A DNA stretch of 64,000 nucleotides from Allomuricauda sp. TY007 (GTDB lineage: Bacteria; Bacteroidota; Bacteroidia; Flavobacteriales; Flavobacteriaceae), in the NCBI RefSeq assembly GCF_010468565.1, contig NZ_WUEG01000008.1:1-64000 (forward strand), given 5' to 3'. A program made the translations under genes and the position numbers. The notes under the pieces were generated by a model, which saw only the letters and a program-made list of their open reading frames with translations, was not told the DNA's origin and ran no database searches. How positions within the stretch are numbered: the first letter of the stretch is position 1; every line of letters begins with the position of its first letter. This document shows positions 46,195-54,505 of this stretch, piece by piece.

Positions 46195-48447
46195 CTAATC
46201 GTAGATTTCCTCCCAAGAAGGTGGCTCAACATCCATCAAATGTTTTACAAAAAAGTCCTTGCGCTTTCTTTCCCCAAAATCCCCTCCTGAAGAATGGCCC
46301 ATACCGGGTATGGTCACCAGTTCAAAATCCTTGTTTGCTTTGATCAGGGCATTGGCAAATTGCATGGTACTTGCCGGATCCACATTATCGTCCACCTCTC
46401 CCAATATCAACATTAAATCCCCGCCCATTTGGTCTGCATTTTCCACATTGGAGCACTCGGCATAATGTGGCCCTATAGGGTACCCCATAAATTGCTCGTT
46501 CCACCAAATTTTGTCCATCCTATTATCGTGACAACCACAAGAGGAGACTGCTACATCATAAAAATCCGAATTAAAAACCAAGGCGGCGGCCGCATTCTGA
46601 CCTCCGGCAGAAGTCCCAAAAATTCCGACATTGTCCGCATCCATATAGGGATATTTTTTTGCAGCTTCCTTAATCCAAAGTTTTCTGTCGGGGAAACCGC
46701 CATCTTTGAGGTTTTGCCAGCACACATCATGAAATGCCTTGGAACGATTGGACGTTCCCATACCATCTATCTGTACTACTATGAACCCAAGTTCGGCCAA
46801 CGAGGACATGGACCAATAATAGGACCTGAAATCCTTGGGCACAAAGGAACTATGGGGGCCGGCGTAGATGTATTCTATTACCGGATACGTTTTATTCGGG
46901 TCGAATGTTGTTGGCCTAATAATAACTCCCCAAATATCGGTGACACCATCTCGCCCCTTCGTGGTAAAGACCTCGGGAGCAATCCAACCTTCTTCCAGCA
47001 AAGCTGAATGGTCCGCCTTTTGCAACTCCATTACGGTCTTGGCATTTTTGGAAGATTTTAAAAGGGTAATTGGTGGTGCATCCACCCGTGAATATTGATC
47101 GACATAATAGGCGTAATCATTGGAAAATGTGACCTTGTGATTCCCATTTTCCTTAGTGAAACGGGTAAAGTTATTGCCATTGAAGTCTACTTTGCAGTAG
47201 TGCAAAAAATACGGGTCCTGACCTTTATCCATTCCACTTGCCGTGAAATACACTTCTCTGTTTTCCTCGTCCACATGGAGGACCTTGCGTACCACCCATT
47301 TGCCAGAGGTAAGCTGTTTTTTTACTTTTCCTGTTTGCCCATCATATAAATAAATGTGGTTCCAACCGTCGCGTTCGGAAGTCCAGATGATTTCCTTGCC
47401 ATCGGCCACATCATATCGGTACTTTTTACTGCTATAGTCAATAAAGGTGTCACTGGTTTCGTTCACTAAAACTTTCAGGTTTCCTGTCGAGGCATCTACC
47501 TCAATCACTTTATATGCTTGGTGGCCCCGCTGATTGTATTCGAATGTAAAAGCACGGCTATCTTCCCTCCATTCGATATTGTTCAAACCAAATTGATGGC
47601 TGAATTCGTCCGTTGGAATAGGGATATGTTTTTGAGCATCTATCAAAAACAGTTGTGGGCTTTTAAAAGGAAGTTCATCCCCGGGTTTTAAATAATCCCT
47701 GGATTGCAACTTGGGCTGGAACTGGTCCTTTGGACTGGACTCGACAAAATATATTTTTCGGTCGTCGCCAGGACGCACCTTGTACGCCATGATTTTTTTG
47801 CCATCGGGCGACCATTTTATGTATGTGGAGTAGAAGAATCCGGGAGCGCCATCATAGCTCAACTGGGTTTCCTCTTCAGTCTTATTGTCCTTGATGTATA
47901 GGTTACTGTTTTTGATAAATGCCGTCTGACTGGAGTCAGGTGATACCACTGGAGGGTTTTTGGTTTCATCAAACCTACTTCCCCAATAGCCTCTATTCCT
48001 GCTTCTATCCTCAACACTCGCTTCAATTACCGTTAGTTTATTGGCATTGGGACGATAGGAAACCCTTGCCTTGTCAAAAATGAATTTCAACTCGCTCAAA
48101 TCCGTATCAAACTCCAGCTCACTAATCTCTATGTTCTTCGGATCTACATCCTGATCAAATTCTTCGGAAAGCAATTTGGCCAAGACCTCATGATCAAAAC
48201 ATTTTGCTTGCATTTTTTTTGTCGGATCGACCCACAGATACTCTTTTCCTTCAGCAGTATTGTTAACATACCATAACAGGTTATTTTCAAGCCAATGAAA
48301 AGTTGAGGGCGAGTTGGTGACCTTGTTCCGGAACAGGGAATCCAACGCTATCGCCTTTTTATATTCCGCTAATGTTCCTTGGGCAAATGCCACTCCCGAA
48401 GTTAAAAGTATAAAAAATACACTTATTTTTTTGACAAAAGATTCCAT
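46195..48447 (-). CDS. S9-family prolyl-oligopeptidase-type serine peptidase
   Basis: This 750-residue secreted enzyme has a signal peptide (about 23 residues). A beta-propeller (about 40-500) with WSPDGKKIM-type blades precedes a C-terminal alpha/beta-hydrolase domain. The catalytic triad is visible: Ser 613 in GTSAGG, Asp 686 in GEVDDNV, and His 718 in GMGHSSGG. S9 enzymes prefer cleavage after proline. The double-Glu motif that anchors substrate N-termini in true dipeptidyl peptidase IV is not apparent, so it may be an oligopeptidase. It is the first gene of the glycosidase/peptidase operon and stands next to the hydroxyproline operon. Confidence 0.88.
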   Translation of the reverse strand: MESFVKKISVFFILLTSGVAFAQGTLAEYKKAIALDSLFRNKVTNSPSTFHWLENNLLWYVNNTAEGKEYLWVDPTKKMQAKCFDHEVLAKLLSEEFDQDVDPKNIEISELEFDTDLSELKFIFDKARVSYRPNANKLTVIEASVEDRSRNRGYWGSRFDETKNPPVVSPDSSQTAFIKNSNLYIKDNKTEEETQLSYDGAPGFFYSTYIKWSPDGKKIMAYKVRPGDDRKIYFVESSPKDQFQPKLQSRDYLKPGDELPFKSPQLFLIDAQKHIPIPTDEFSHQFGLNNIEWREDSRAFTFEYNQRGHQAYKVIEVDASTGNLKVLVNETSDTFIDYSSKKYRYDVADGKEIIWTSERDGWNHIYLYDGQTGKVKKQLTSGKWVVRKVLHVDEENREVYFTASGMDKGQDPYFLHYCKVDFNGNNFTRFTKENGNHKVTFSNDYAYYVDQYSRVDAPPITLLKSSKNAKTVMELQKADHSALLEEGWIAPEVFTTKGRDGVTDIWGVIIRPTTFDPNKTYPVIEYIYAGPHSSFVPKDFRSYYWSMSSLAELGFIVVQIDGMGTSNRSKAFHDVCWQNLKDGGFPDRKLWIKEAAKKYPYMDADNVGIFGTSAGGQNAAAALVFNSDFYDVAVSSCGCHDNRMDKIWWNEQFMGYPIGPHYAECSNVENADQMGGDLMLILGEVDDNVDPASTMQFANALIKANKDFELVTIPGMGHSSGGDFGERKRKDFFVKHLMDVEPPSWEEIYD

Positions 48448-48511
48448 AGTTTAAATAAGTCTAAAACTAGAGATAATCTCTCGTTGAAGACAAATTCAAA
48501 TTACCAAATAC

Positions 48512-48527
48512 TGATACTATATTACCC
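48512..48527 (-). promoter_or_regulatory. Shared regulatory element, copy 1
   Basis: TGATACTATATTACCC on the plus strand lies about 65 bases upstream of the S9 peptidase start codon. It matches the elements at 53439 and 59262 with one base lost relative to the ATTGACC end. A 13-base palindrome AGAGATAATCTCT (48469-48481) lies in the leader. Confidence 0.5.
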
Positions 48528-48606
48528 TTAACACCGAAATTCACAAATAAAACGGCAATTAATCGATTACTCTTCCTGCTAATATCCAGAAAAACAATCC
48601 GTTCAA

Positions 48607-49848
48607 TTAAAATCTTTCAGGAGAAAGCTGGGAAATATTCATGGAGTTTTTTACTCCGGTCACCTCTTCGGCAACTAACTTTCCAGTTATTGGCCCCAAG
48701 CTCCACCCCATCATGGCGTGACCGGCGGCAATGGTCATATTTGGGTATTTTGAGGTTTTGCCAATGTAGGGCAACCCATCTGGAGAAACTGGCCTGAGCC
48801 CCGATGTGGCACTATTCAATTCATCCGGCTGTATTTCCACATCCCGATAGTGAGCCTTAACAGCTTTCGCCAAGGCTTCCACCCGTTCTTTTTTAATGGC
48901 GTTATTGTTGCCAGAAAACTCCATGGTTCCCGCAAAACGGGTAAAACCATCCATAGGGGTTATGGCCATTCTGGCATCTACCAAAATGGTGGGCAACGAA
49001 ATATCCGTAGGCCTATGCACATCCATACTGTATCCTTTTCCACCTTGGATGGGAATGCTCAATCCCAAGGAAGATGCCAATTTTGGGGTCCAACTACCAC
49101 TGGCCAAAACAAATTCATCCGCATCAAAAACAGTGTCCTGAGTTTTTAAGGACGCAATTTTTTGATCCCTAACGGTAAACCCTTCAACCTTTTGGTTGAA
49201 CCTGAACACAACACCTTGGGACTGTAGCCAATCCTTTAGTTGCTGCATAAAATGGTTTGGGGTCATATGGGCATCACATTGATAGTGCACCGCCCCTTTT
49301 ACCTTGTCTGAAAAAACGGGCTGGATTTCTTGCAGCTTTTCCTTGGAAAGTATGGACACCTCAAGCCCTTCCCTAATAGCCTGTTCGGCTACTTCACATT
49401 CTTCATGTTCGGCTTTGTCGGTGCAATAGGCCATCAGCACCCCTTTTCTTTCGTAGTGAAAATCAAATTCGTGGGAAGCCAACAGCTCTTCATACAAACT
49501 CCTGCTCTTCAAGTTCAGTTCCTTGAGTATTGGAATGGCTTTTTTGACCTTGAAAGTGGTTGCCGACTTTTTAAAAAGCAAAGCCCATTTGAAGAATTCC
49601 ATGTCCCATCTGGGTTTTATATAGAAAGGACTGGAACTGTTGAACATCCATTTAAGGCCTTGGGTAATGATGCCCGGTGCGGCCAATGGAATAAAATGGC
49701 TCGGAGTGATATATCCAGCATTGATAAAGGAGGCTCCACTGGTCATATCGGTTTGGTCCAATATTGTAACATCATACCCTTCCTTTACCAAATAGTAAGC
49801 ACTACAAAGGCCGGAGATTCCTCCCCCTACAACAATCACTTTCTTCAT
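48607..49848 (-). CDS. FAD-dependent D-amino-acid (cis-4-hydroxy-D-proline) dehydrogenase
   Basis: This 413-residue DadA-type oxidoreductase has an N-terminal FAD dinucleotide fold (VVGGGISGLCSAYYL, then Asp at the end of strand 2). The family ends are SATSGLRPVSPDGLPYIG and AAGHAMMGWSLGPITG. In the hydroxyproline pathway such an enzyme oxidises cis-4-hydroxy-D-proline to 1-pyrroline-4-hydroxy-2-carboxylate. It lies directly after the hydroxyproline 2-epimerase gene with a 14-base gap, as in other bacterial hydroxyproline clusters. It is the last gene of the operon. The electron acceptor is not evident. Confidence 0.9.
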   Translation of the reverse strand: MKKVIVVGGGISGLCSAYYLVKEGYDVTILDQTDMTSGASFINAGYITPSHFIPLAAPGIITQGLKWMFNSSSPFYIKPRWDMEFFKWALLFKKSATTFKVKKAIPILKELNLKSRSLYEELLASHEFDFHYERKGVLMAYCTDKAEHEECEVAEQAIREGLEVSILSKEKLQEIQPVFSDKVKGAVHYQCDAHMTPNHFMQQLKDWLQSQGVVFRFNQKVEGFTVRDQKIASLKTQDTVFDADEFVLASGSWTPKLASSLGLSIPIQGGKGYSMDVHRPTDISLPTILVDARMAITPMDGFTRFAGTMEFSGNNNAIKKERVEALAKAVKAHYRDVEIQPDELNSATSGLRPVSPDGLPYIGKTSKYPNMTIAAGHAMMGWSLGPITGKLVAEEVTGVKNSMNISQLSPERF

Positions 49849-49862
49849 TTTGGAAAATTGGT

Positions 49863-50870
49863 TTATAATACCTGGAACCCATGGGCGTATGGGTCGTCAT
49901 CGTCTATAATTATGTTGTTATAGCCCGTTATCTGTGCCCACCCTTGAATACTGGGTACAATAGCCTTTTTGCCAGCCAATGTGGTTTCCTTCTCAATCCT
50001 TCCAACAAACTTGCTTCCAATAAAGCTTTCATGGATAAAGGGCTCAGTTGATTTTAATTTGCCTTTGGCATACAATTGAGCCATACGAGCAGAGGTTCCT
50101 GTACCACATGGGGAACGGTCTATGGCCTTATCCCCATAAAAAACAGCATTCCTTCCTGATGATGTTGGGTCCAACGGCTCCCCTGTCCACAACATATGGC
50201 TTACATCCCTAATGGTACTGTCCTCCGGGTGTATGAACATATTAGGATATTTCTCATTGATTCGTTTCCGGACTACTTGGGAATAATGAATAATCTGTCC
50301 TGCCGTAAAATCTTGCACACCTTTGAAGTTTTCTTGGGGGTCCACGATGGCATAATAGTTTCCGCCGTAAGCCACATCAAAAGTAATTTCACCCAGTTCA
50401 GGACACTCAATGGTCAAGTTTTCGGCGGCCAAATAGGATTTTACATTGACCAAACGGACCCAATCCACCTTCTTTCCGGTTTGTTTGTATTCAATTTCCA
50501 CCAATCCCGCAGGGGCTTCCATCCTGATTTTTCTGGGTATTTTGGGAACGATCAATCCCTCTTCAATGGCCACGGTAATGGTTCCGATGGTCCCATGCCC
50601 GCACATGGGTAAACAGCCGGAGGTCTCGATAAAGAGAATGGCAAAATCATTTTCGGGTTCATGAGGTGGGAGCAAAATGCTCCCACTCATCATATCATGT
50701 CCCCGAGGCTCAAACATTAACCCTTTTCTAATCCAGTCAAATTCCTTAAGGAAATGCTGTCTTTTTTCACTCATGTTGCCCCCCACCAAATTGGGGCCGC
50801 CCCCTGCCACAACCCTTACCGGATTCCCGCAGGTATGTGCATCAACACAAAAAAAAGTTTTTCTCGCCAC
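49863..50870 (-). CDS. 4-hydroxyproline 2-epimerase (proline racemase family)
   Basis: This 335-residue cofactor-independent epimerase converts trans-4-hydroxy-L-proline to cis-4-hydroxy-D-proline. The two catalytic cysteines of true epimerases are both present: Cys 90 in LPMCGHGT and Cys 255 in RSPCGTGT. A Thr or Ser at the second site would indicate a dehydratase instead, so the epimerase call is favoured. The N-terminal DAHTCGNPVRVV motif fits the family. It sits between the dehydrogenase and the semialdehyde dehydrogenase genes of the pathway. Confidence 0.93.
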   Translation of the reverse strand: MARKTFFCVDAHTCGNPVRVVAGGGPNLVGGNMSEKRQHFLKEFDWIRKGLMFEPRGHDMMSGSILLPPHEPENDFAILFIETSGCLPMCGHGTIGTITVAIEEGLIVPKIPRKIRMEAPAGLVEIEYKQTGKKVDWVRLVNVKSYLAAENLTIECPELGEITFDVAYGGNYYAIVDPQENFKGVQDFTAGQIIHYSQVVRKRINEKYPNMFIHPEDSTIRDVSHMLWTGEPLDPTSSGRNAVFYGDKAIDRSPCGTGTSARMAQLYAKGKLKSTEPFIHESFIGSKFVGRIEKETTLAGKKAIVPSIQGWAQITGYNNIIIDDDDPYAHGFQVL

Positions 50871-50924
50871 TCGCTGTCTTTAAAACTGACACATTTATTT
50901 TTAATAGATTTCTGCCTGTATACC

Positions 50925-52448
50925 TTACCCTTTTAGATGGTCGGGCAACAGATTTTTTGGGAAAGACTGATAGCTTACAGGCCTTACCCATCTTTTGATA
51001 GCGTGTGTACCCACGGCAGTAAAACGAGAATCCGTAGATGCCGGATATGGTCCACCGTGCTGCATGGATGGACATACCTCTACTCCTGTGGGAACTCCAT
51101 TGTAGATAATTCTACCTACTCGATTCTGAAGGGTGTCCACGATTTCCATTAAATCAAGGGAATCATTTTCCTCTGCAATAAGGGTACCCGTCAATTGTCC
51201 TTCCAGTCCTTCTATAATCTGCAAAAGCTCTGCTTCATCCTTGCATTGAACCACCATGGAAAAAGGTCCGAAAACTTCTTGGTGCAATTTGGGATTGGCC
51301 AAAAATTCTGTTCCAGATACAGTCGCAACCACTGAAGCTGCATAATTGGGTTCTAAATCTCCTTCAACTTTACCAACAACTTCTACTCCTGATTGTGAAG
51401 TTACATCGTCTCCTTTTTTTTCGTAGCCACTTTTAATATTTGGATGCAGCATGCACTGAGGATCCAAAGCAATGGTCTCTTTTGCCAATTCTTTGACAAA
51501 ATCTTGGGTGCTTTCGTTTTTTACGGTCAACAACAAACCTGGATTGGTACAGAATTGACCTGTTCCCAAGGTAATGGATCCCGCATAGGTCTTGGCGATT
51601 TCATTTCCCCTTTTGGAAAGGGCGCTGGGTGTAATGATAACCGGGTTGATGCTTCCCATTTCAGCAAATACGGGAATAGGCTCTTCTCTTTTTGCTGCCA
51701 AATCGAACAAGGCCCTTCCTCCTCCAATGCTTCCGGTAAAACCGACTGCTTTTACTTTAGGATGATTCACCAAGTCCACCCCCGCTTGAATTCCTCCGTT
51801 AATGCTGGAGAACACGCCCTTGGGCATTCCGGTCTTTTCCGCAGCTTTTACAATGGCCGACGCCACCAGTTCGGATGTCCCGGCATGCATAGGGTGCGAT
51901 TTCACAATCACGGGGCAACCTGCTGCCAAGGCGCTGGCCGTATCGCCACCTGCTGTGGAATAGGCCAAAGGGAAATTACTGGCCCCAAACACGGCCACGG
52001 GTCCCAAGGGAATCATTGTCTTTCTCAGGTCATCCTTTGGCAACGGTTTTCTCTCCGGTTGGGCGGCGTCGAAGGTGTTTTCCCTCCAATCGTCATTGGC
52101 AACCAGCTCGGCAAAGGACCTTAATTGGCCCATGGTACGTCCTCTCTCGCCAACGGCCCTCCCTTCGGAAAGCCCGGATTCTGTGGTGTAGGTATCCACC
52201 AATTCTTGGTCCAAGGCCAAAATTTCATCGGCAATGGCATTCAAAAAAGCCGCACGCTGCTTTCCTGATATTTTTCTATAGGTTTTGAAGGCGTTCCATG
52301 CTGCGGTAACGGCCTCCTCGATCTCTTCTTTTGTGGCTTCCACAAAAGTAGTTGGGTTTTCAATGTTCAATTTTGGATTGACTGTTTTGAAAACAATCTT
52401 TCCCGTTGCTATAAAATCTCCTGCGATACAGTTTTTACCTGTAATCAT
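50925..52448 (-). CDS. 2,5-dioxopentanoate (alpha-ketoglutarate semialdehyde) dehydrogenase
   Basis: This 507-residue aldehyde dehydrogenase carries out the last step of hydroxyproline breakdown, giving 2-oxoglutarate. The catalytic Cys 300 is in GTGQFCTNPG, the general-base Glu 263 is in FAEMGSINP, and the nucleotide-binding GFTGSIGGGRALFD follows. The FCTNPG form and length match known alpha-ketoglutarate semialdehyde dehydrogenases. Its start overlaps the DapA-family gene by four bases, so the two are translationally coupled. Confidence 0.92.
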   Translation of the reverse strand: MITGKNCIAGDFIATGKIVFKTVNPKLNIENPTTFVEATKEEIEEAVTAAWNAFKTYRKISGKQRAAFLNAIADEILALDQELVDTYTTESGLSEGRAVGERGRTMGQLRSFAELVANDDWRENTFDAAQPERKPLPKDDLRKTMIPLGPVAVFGASNFPLAYSTAGGDTASALAAGCPVIVKSHPMHAGTSELVASAIVKAAEKTGMPKGVFSSINGGIQAGVDLVNHPKVKAVGFTGSIGGGRALFDLAAKREEPIPVFAEMGSINPVIITPSALSKRGNEIAKTYAGSITLGTGQFCTNPGLLLTVKNESTQDFVKELAKETIALDPQCMLHPNIKSGYEKKGDDVTSQSGVEVVGKVEGDLEPNYAASVVATVSGTEFLANPKLHQEVFGPFSMVVQCKDEAELLQIIEGLEGQLTGTLIAEENDSLDLMEIVDTLQNRVGRIIYNGVPTGVEVCPSMQHGGPYPASTDSRFTAVGTHAIKRWVRPVSYQSFPKNLLPDHLKG

Positions 52449-53368
52449 ACTACACTTTTAAGATGTTTATATTCTGGGAGCACGGGCCTATTTTTCATGG
52501 CCGTTTCAATCACCTTGATCACCCGCTCCCTTTCTTTTCCTTGCAAGGGCAATCTTGGGGGTCTGACATTTTCAGTGCCTATTCCTGTGGCCACTTCGGC
52601 CAATTTGATGTTCTGCACCAATTGGGGGCTGATGTCCAGTTCCAACAAGGGCATGAACCATCTGTAGATTTCAAGTGCCTCGTTGATCTTTCCAGCCTTT
52701 ACCAATTCGTAGATGGCAACGGTTTCCGCTGGATAGGCACAGACCAATCCGGCCACCCAACCATCGGCACCGATCACCAAACTTTCCAGACCAAGGGTAT
52801 CCACACCCGTGAATATCTTCAAGCGATCTCCAAAGCGGTTTCTCAACCTGATGACATTGGTGATGTCCCTTGTGGATTCCTTGATGGCTTGAATGTTATT
52901 GCACTCCAACAATTCTTCCATCATGTCCAAAGTTACCTCTATTTTATAATCCACAGGGTTGTTGTAGATCATGATGGGCAGGGAAGTACTGTTCGCTATG
53001 GCCTTAAAGTACGCCACAGTTTCGTAATCGGTTGCCTTGTAACGCATAGGTGGCAGGACCATTAGTCCTTGTGCGCCGACTTTTTCTGCGTGCTGCGCCA
53101 CGGCAACGGCCTCTTTGGTGCTCTGCTCGGCAATATTGATAATTACAGGAACCTTACCGCCCACAATATCCAAAGATGTCTTGATCAAGGTTTCCTTTTC
53201 CTCTTTGGTAAGGGTGCTTGCTTCACCCAAAGTACCCCCTAAAATGATTCCGTGGACCCCAGCTTCTACCTGAGCCTTAATATTTTTTTCAAACATGGCA
53301 AGGTCCAATTTGTCCTCACTTGTAAATTTTGTTGTTACAGCAGGCATAACGCCTTCCCAATGTATCAT
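52445..53368 (-). CDS. 1-pyrroline-4-hydroxy-2-carboxylate deaminase, DapA family
   Basis: This 307-residue class I aldolase-fold enzyme has the Schiff-base Lys 163 in QAIKEST, the catalytic Tyr in IMIYNNP, and GGTLGEASTLT for substrate binding. In this gene context the DapA homologue deaminates 1-pyrroline-4-hydroxy-2-carboxylate to alpha-ketoglutarate semialdehyde rather than making dihydrodipicolinate. I start at the ATG giving MIHWEGVMPAVTTKF; a longer start at 53407 would add a spurious hydrophobic stretch. First gene of the hydroxyproline operon. TATTTTTG at 53396-53389 may be its -7 element. Confidence 0.9.
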   Translation of the reverse strand: MIHWEGVMPAVTTKFTSEDKLDLAMFEKNIKAQVEAGVHGIILGGTLGEASTLTKEEKETLIKTSLDIVGGKVPVIINIAEQSTKEAVAVAQHAEKVGAQGLMVLPPMRYKATDYETVAYFKAIANSTSLPIMIYNNPVDYKIEVTLDMMEELLECNNIQAIKESTRDITNVIRLRNRFGDRLKIFTGVDTLGLESLVIGADGWVAGLVCAYPAETVAIYELVKAGKINEALEIYRWFMPLLELDISPQLVQNIKLAEVATGIGTENVRPPRLPLQGKERERVIKVIETAMKNRPVLPEYKHLKSVV

Positions 53369-53438
53369 AATGCTTAGTATTTTGATTACAAAAATAAAAT
53401 ACAACAAGCCAAGAATCGGTCTATTTATTAGCTCGTTG

Positions 53439-53455
53439 TGATACTATATTGACCC
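53439..53455 (-). promoter_or_regulatory. Shared regulatory element, copy 2
   Basis: TGATACTATATTGACCC lies between the divergent hydroxyproline operon (start 53368) and the AraC-type regulator gene (start 53501). A second ATTGACC half-copy follows at 53461-53467. Its position suits control of both directions. Confidence 0.55.
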
Positions 53456-53500
53456 AAATTATTGACCAAGGACGATTTTTTAATGATATTTGTATAAAAA

Positions 53501-54343
53501 ATGAAAGTTCTCCCATTCAAAATACCAAAACCCAAAGATGAAGCCTTGGTCTACCAGGTAGACCGGGAACGGGTTTTTTATGACCAGCTTCATCAACATG
53601 CAGAAATTCAGATAAGTTATATAGCCAAAGGTGCCGGGTCTCTGATCGTGGGCGATTCGATCAGTGATTACAAGGAAGGGGACATCTTGGTCATTGGAGG
53701 GTATGTGCCCCATGCATTTAAAAGTGATGTTTCGGCTTCACCAAAATCGCTTATGTACACTTTGTTTTTTGACATCAATTCTTTTGGCAAGGATTTCTTC
53801 CGTATTACAGACCTTTCATCAACTAAAGAATTTTTTAAAAAATCGGAGCTTGGAATGCGAGTGATTTCCAATACAGAAATCATTATTGAAGAGTTCAACA
53901 AGTTGAAGACACAGAACAAGGTGGAGCAAATAGCCACGCTTTTGATCATTATCAGCCATATAATGCAATCGGAAACTGAGCCTTTGTCTTCCTTTGTATA
54001 CAGAAAGTCGTTCTCTGATGATGAAGGGAAACGGATGAACGATGTGTTCAAATATGCTATGGACAGGTTTCACGAGCCCATTAACCTTGATGAGGTGGCG
54101 GATGTAGCCAATATGAGCAAAAATGCTTTTTGCCGTTACTTTAAAAAGCGGACGAACAAGACTTTTTTCCAATTCTTGATCGAGATACGGATAGAAAATG
54201 CCTGCAAGCTTATTTTAAACAATCCGGAACTTGCCATTTCCATGATTTCCGACCAATGTGGCTTCAACAATATTGCAAATTTTAATAGAAAATTTAAAGA
54301 ATTGAAGGGCTGTTCCCCCACACAATTTAGGGCCCAGTTTTAA
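53501..54343 (+). CDS. AraC-family transcriptional regulator with cupin domain
   Basis: This 280-residue regulator has an N-terminal cupin sensor domain (about 20-110, with HQHAEIQISYIAKGAG and EGDILVIGGYVPHAF). The C-terminal double helix-turn-helix (about 180-280) includes LDEVADVANMSKNAFCRYFKKR and ISMISDQCGFNNIANFNRKFK, ending with GCSPTQFR. It is divergent from the hydroxyproline operon and next to susCD, so it is the natural candidate for the factor binding the shared element. The ligand may be hydroxyproline or a glycopeptide; this is inferred. Confidence 0.92.
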   Translation: MKVLPFKIPKPKDEALVYQVDRERVFYDQLHQHAEIQISYIAKGAGSLIVGDSISDYKEGDILVIGGYVPHAFKSDVSASPKSLMYTLFFDINSFGKDFFRITDLSSTKEFFKKSELGMRVISNTEIIIEEFNKLKTQNKVEQIATLLIIISHIMQSETEPLSSFVYRKSFSDDEGKRMNDVFKYAMDRFHEPINLDEVADVANMSKNAFCRYFKKRTNKTFFQFLIEIRIENACKLILNNPELAISMISDQCGFNNIANFNRKFKELKGCSPTQFRAQF

Positions 54344-54416
54344 TTTGGCCCTTACCCCATAAGAAAAGGAACTTGGGTGTTTTTCTTCTTGAAATTTACA
54401 CAACCCATAAAATTAT

Positions 54417-54445
54417 AAAAGCGGATGGAGACCCATCCGCTTTTT
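54417..54445. terminator. Bidirectional terminator between the AraC and SusD genes
   Basis: AAAAGCGGATGG and CCATCCGCTTTT form a perfect 12-bp stem with a 4-base loop and T runs on both strands. It separates two converging genes. Confidence 0.8.
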
Positions 54446-54505
54446 CACTAAACAACAAACTCAAATAATTACTAAATAAGAATATGCTTGAATCGTATTT
54501 TTAAT

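Noticed and set aside
49863..50870. Proline racemase or trans-3-hydroxyproline dehydratase.
   Set aside because: Two catalytic Cys rule out the Thr/Ser-type dehydratase, and the context favours 4-hydroxyproline over proline.
52445..53368. Dihydrodipicolinate synthase (lysine biosynthesis).
   Set aside because: The DapA-type fold is present, but the operon with hydroxyproline epimerase, dehydrogenase and semialdehyde dehydrogenase points to the deaminase of that pathway.
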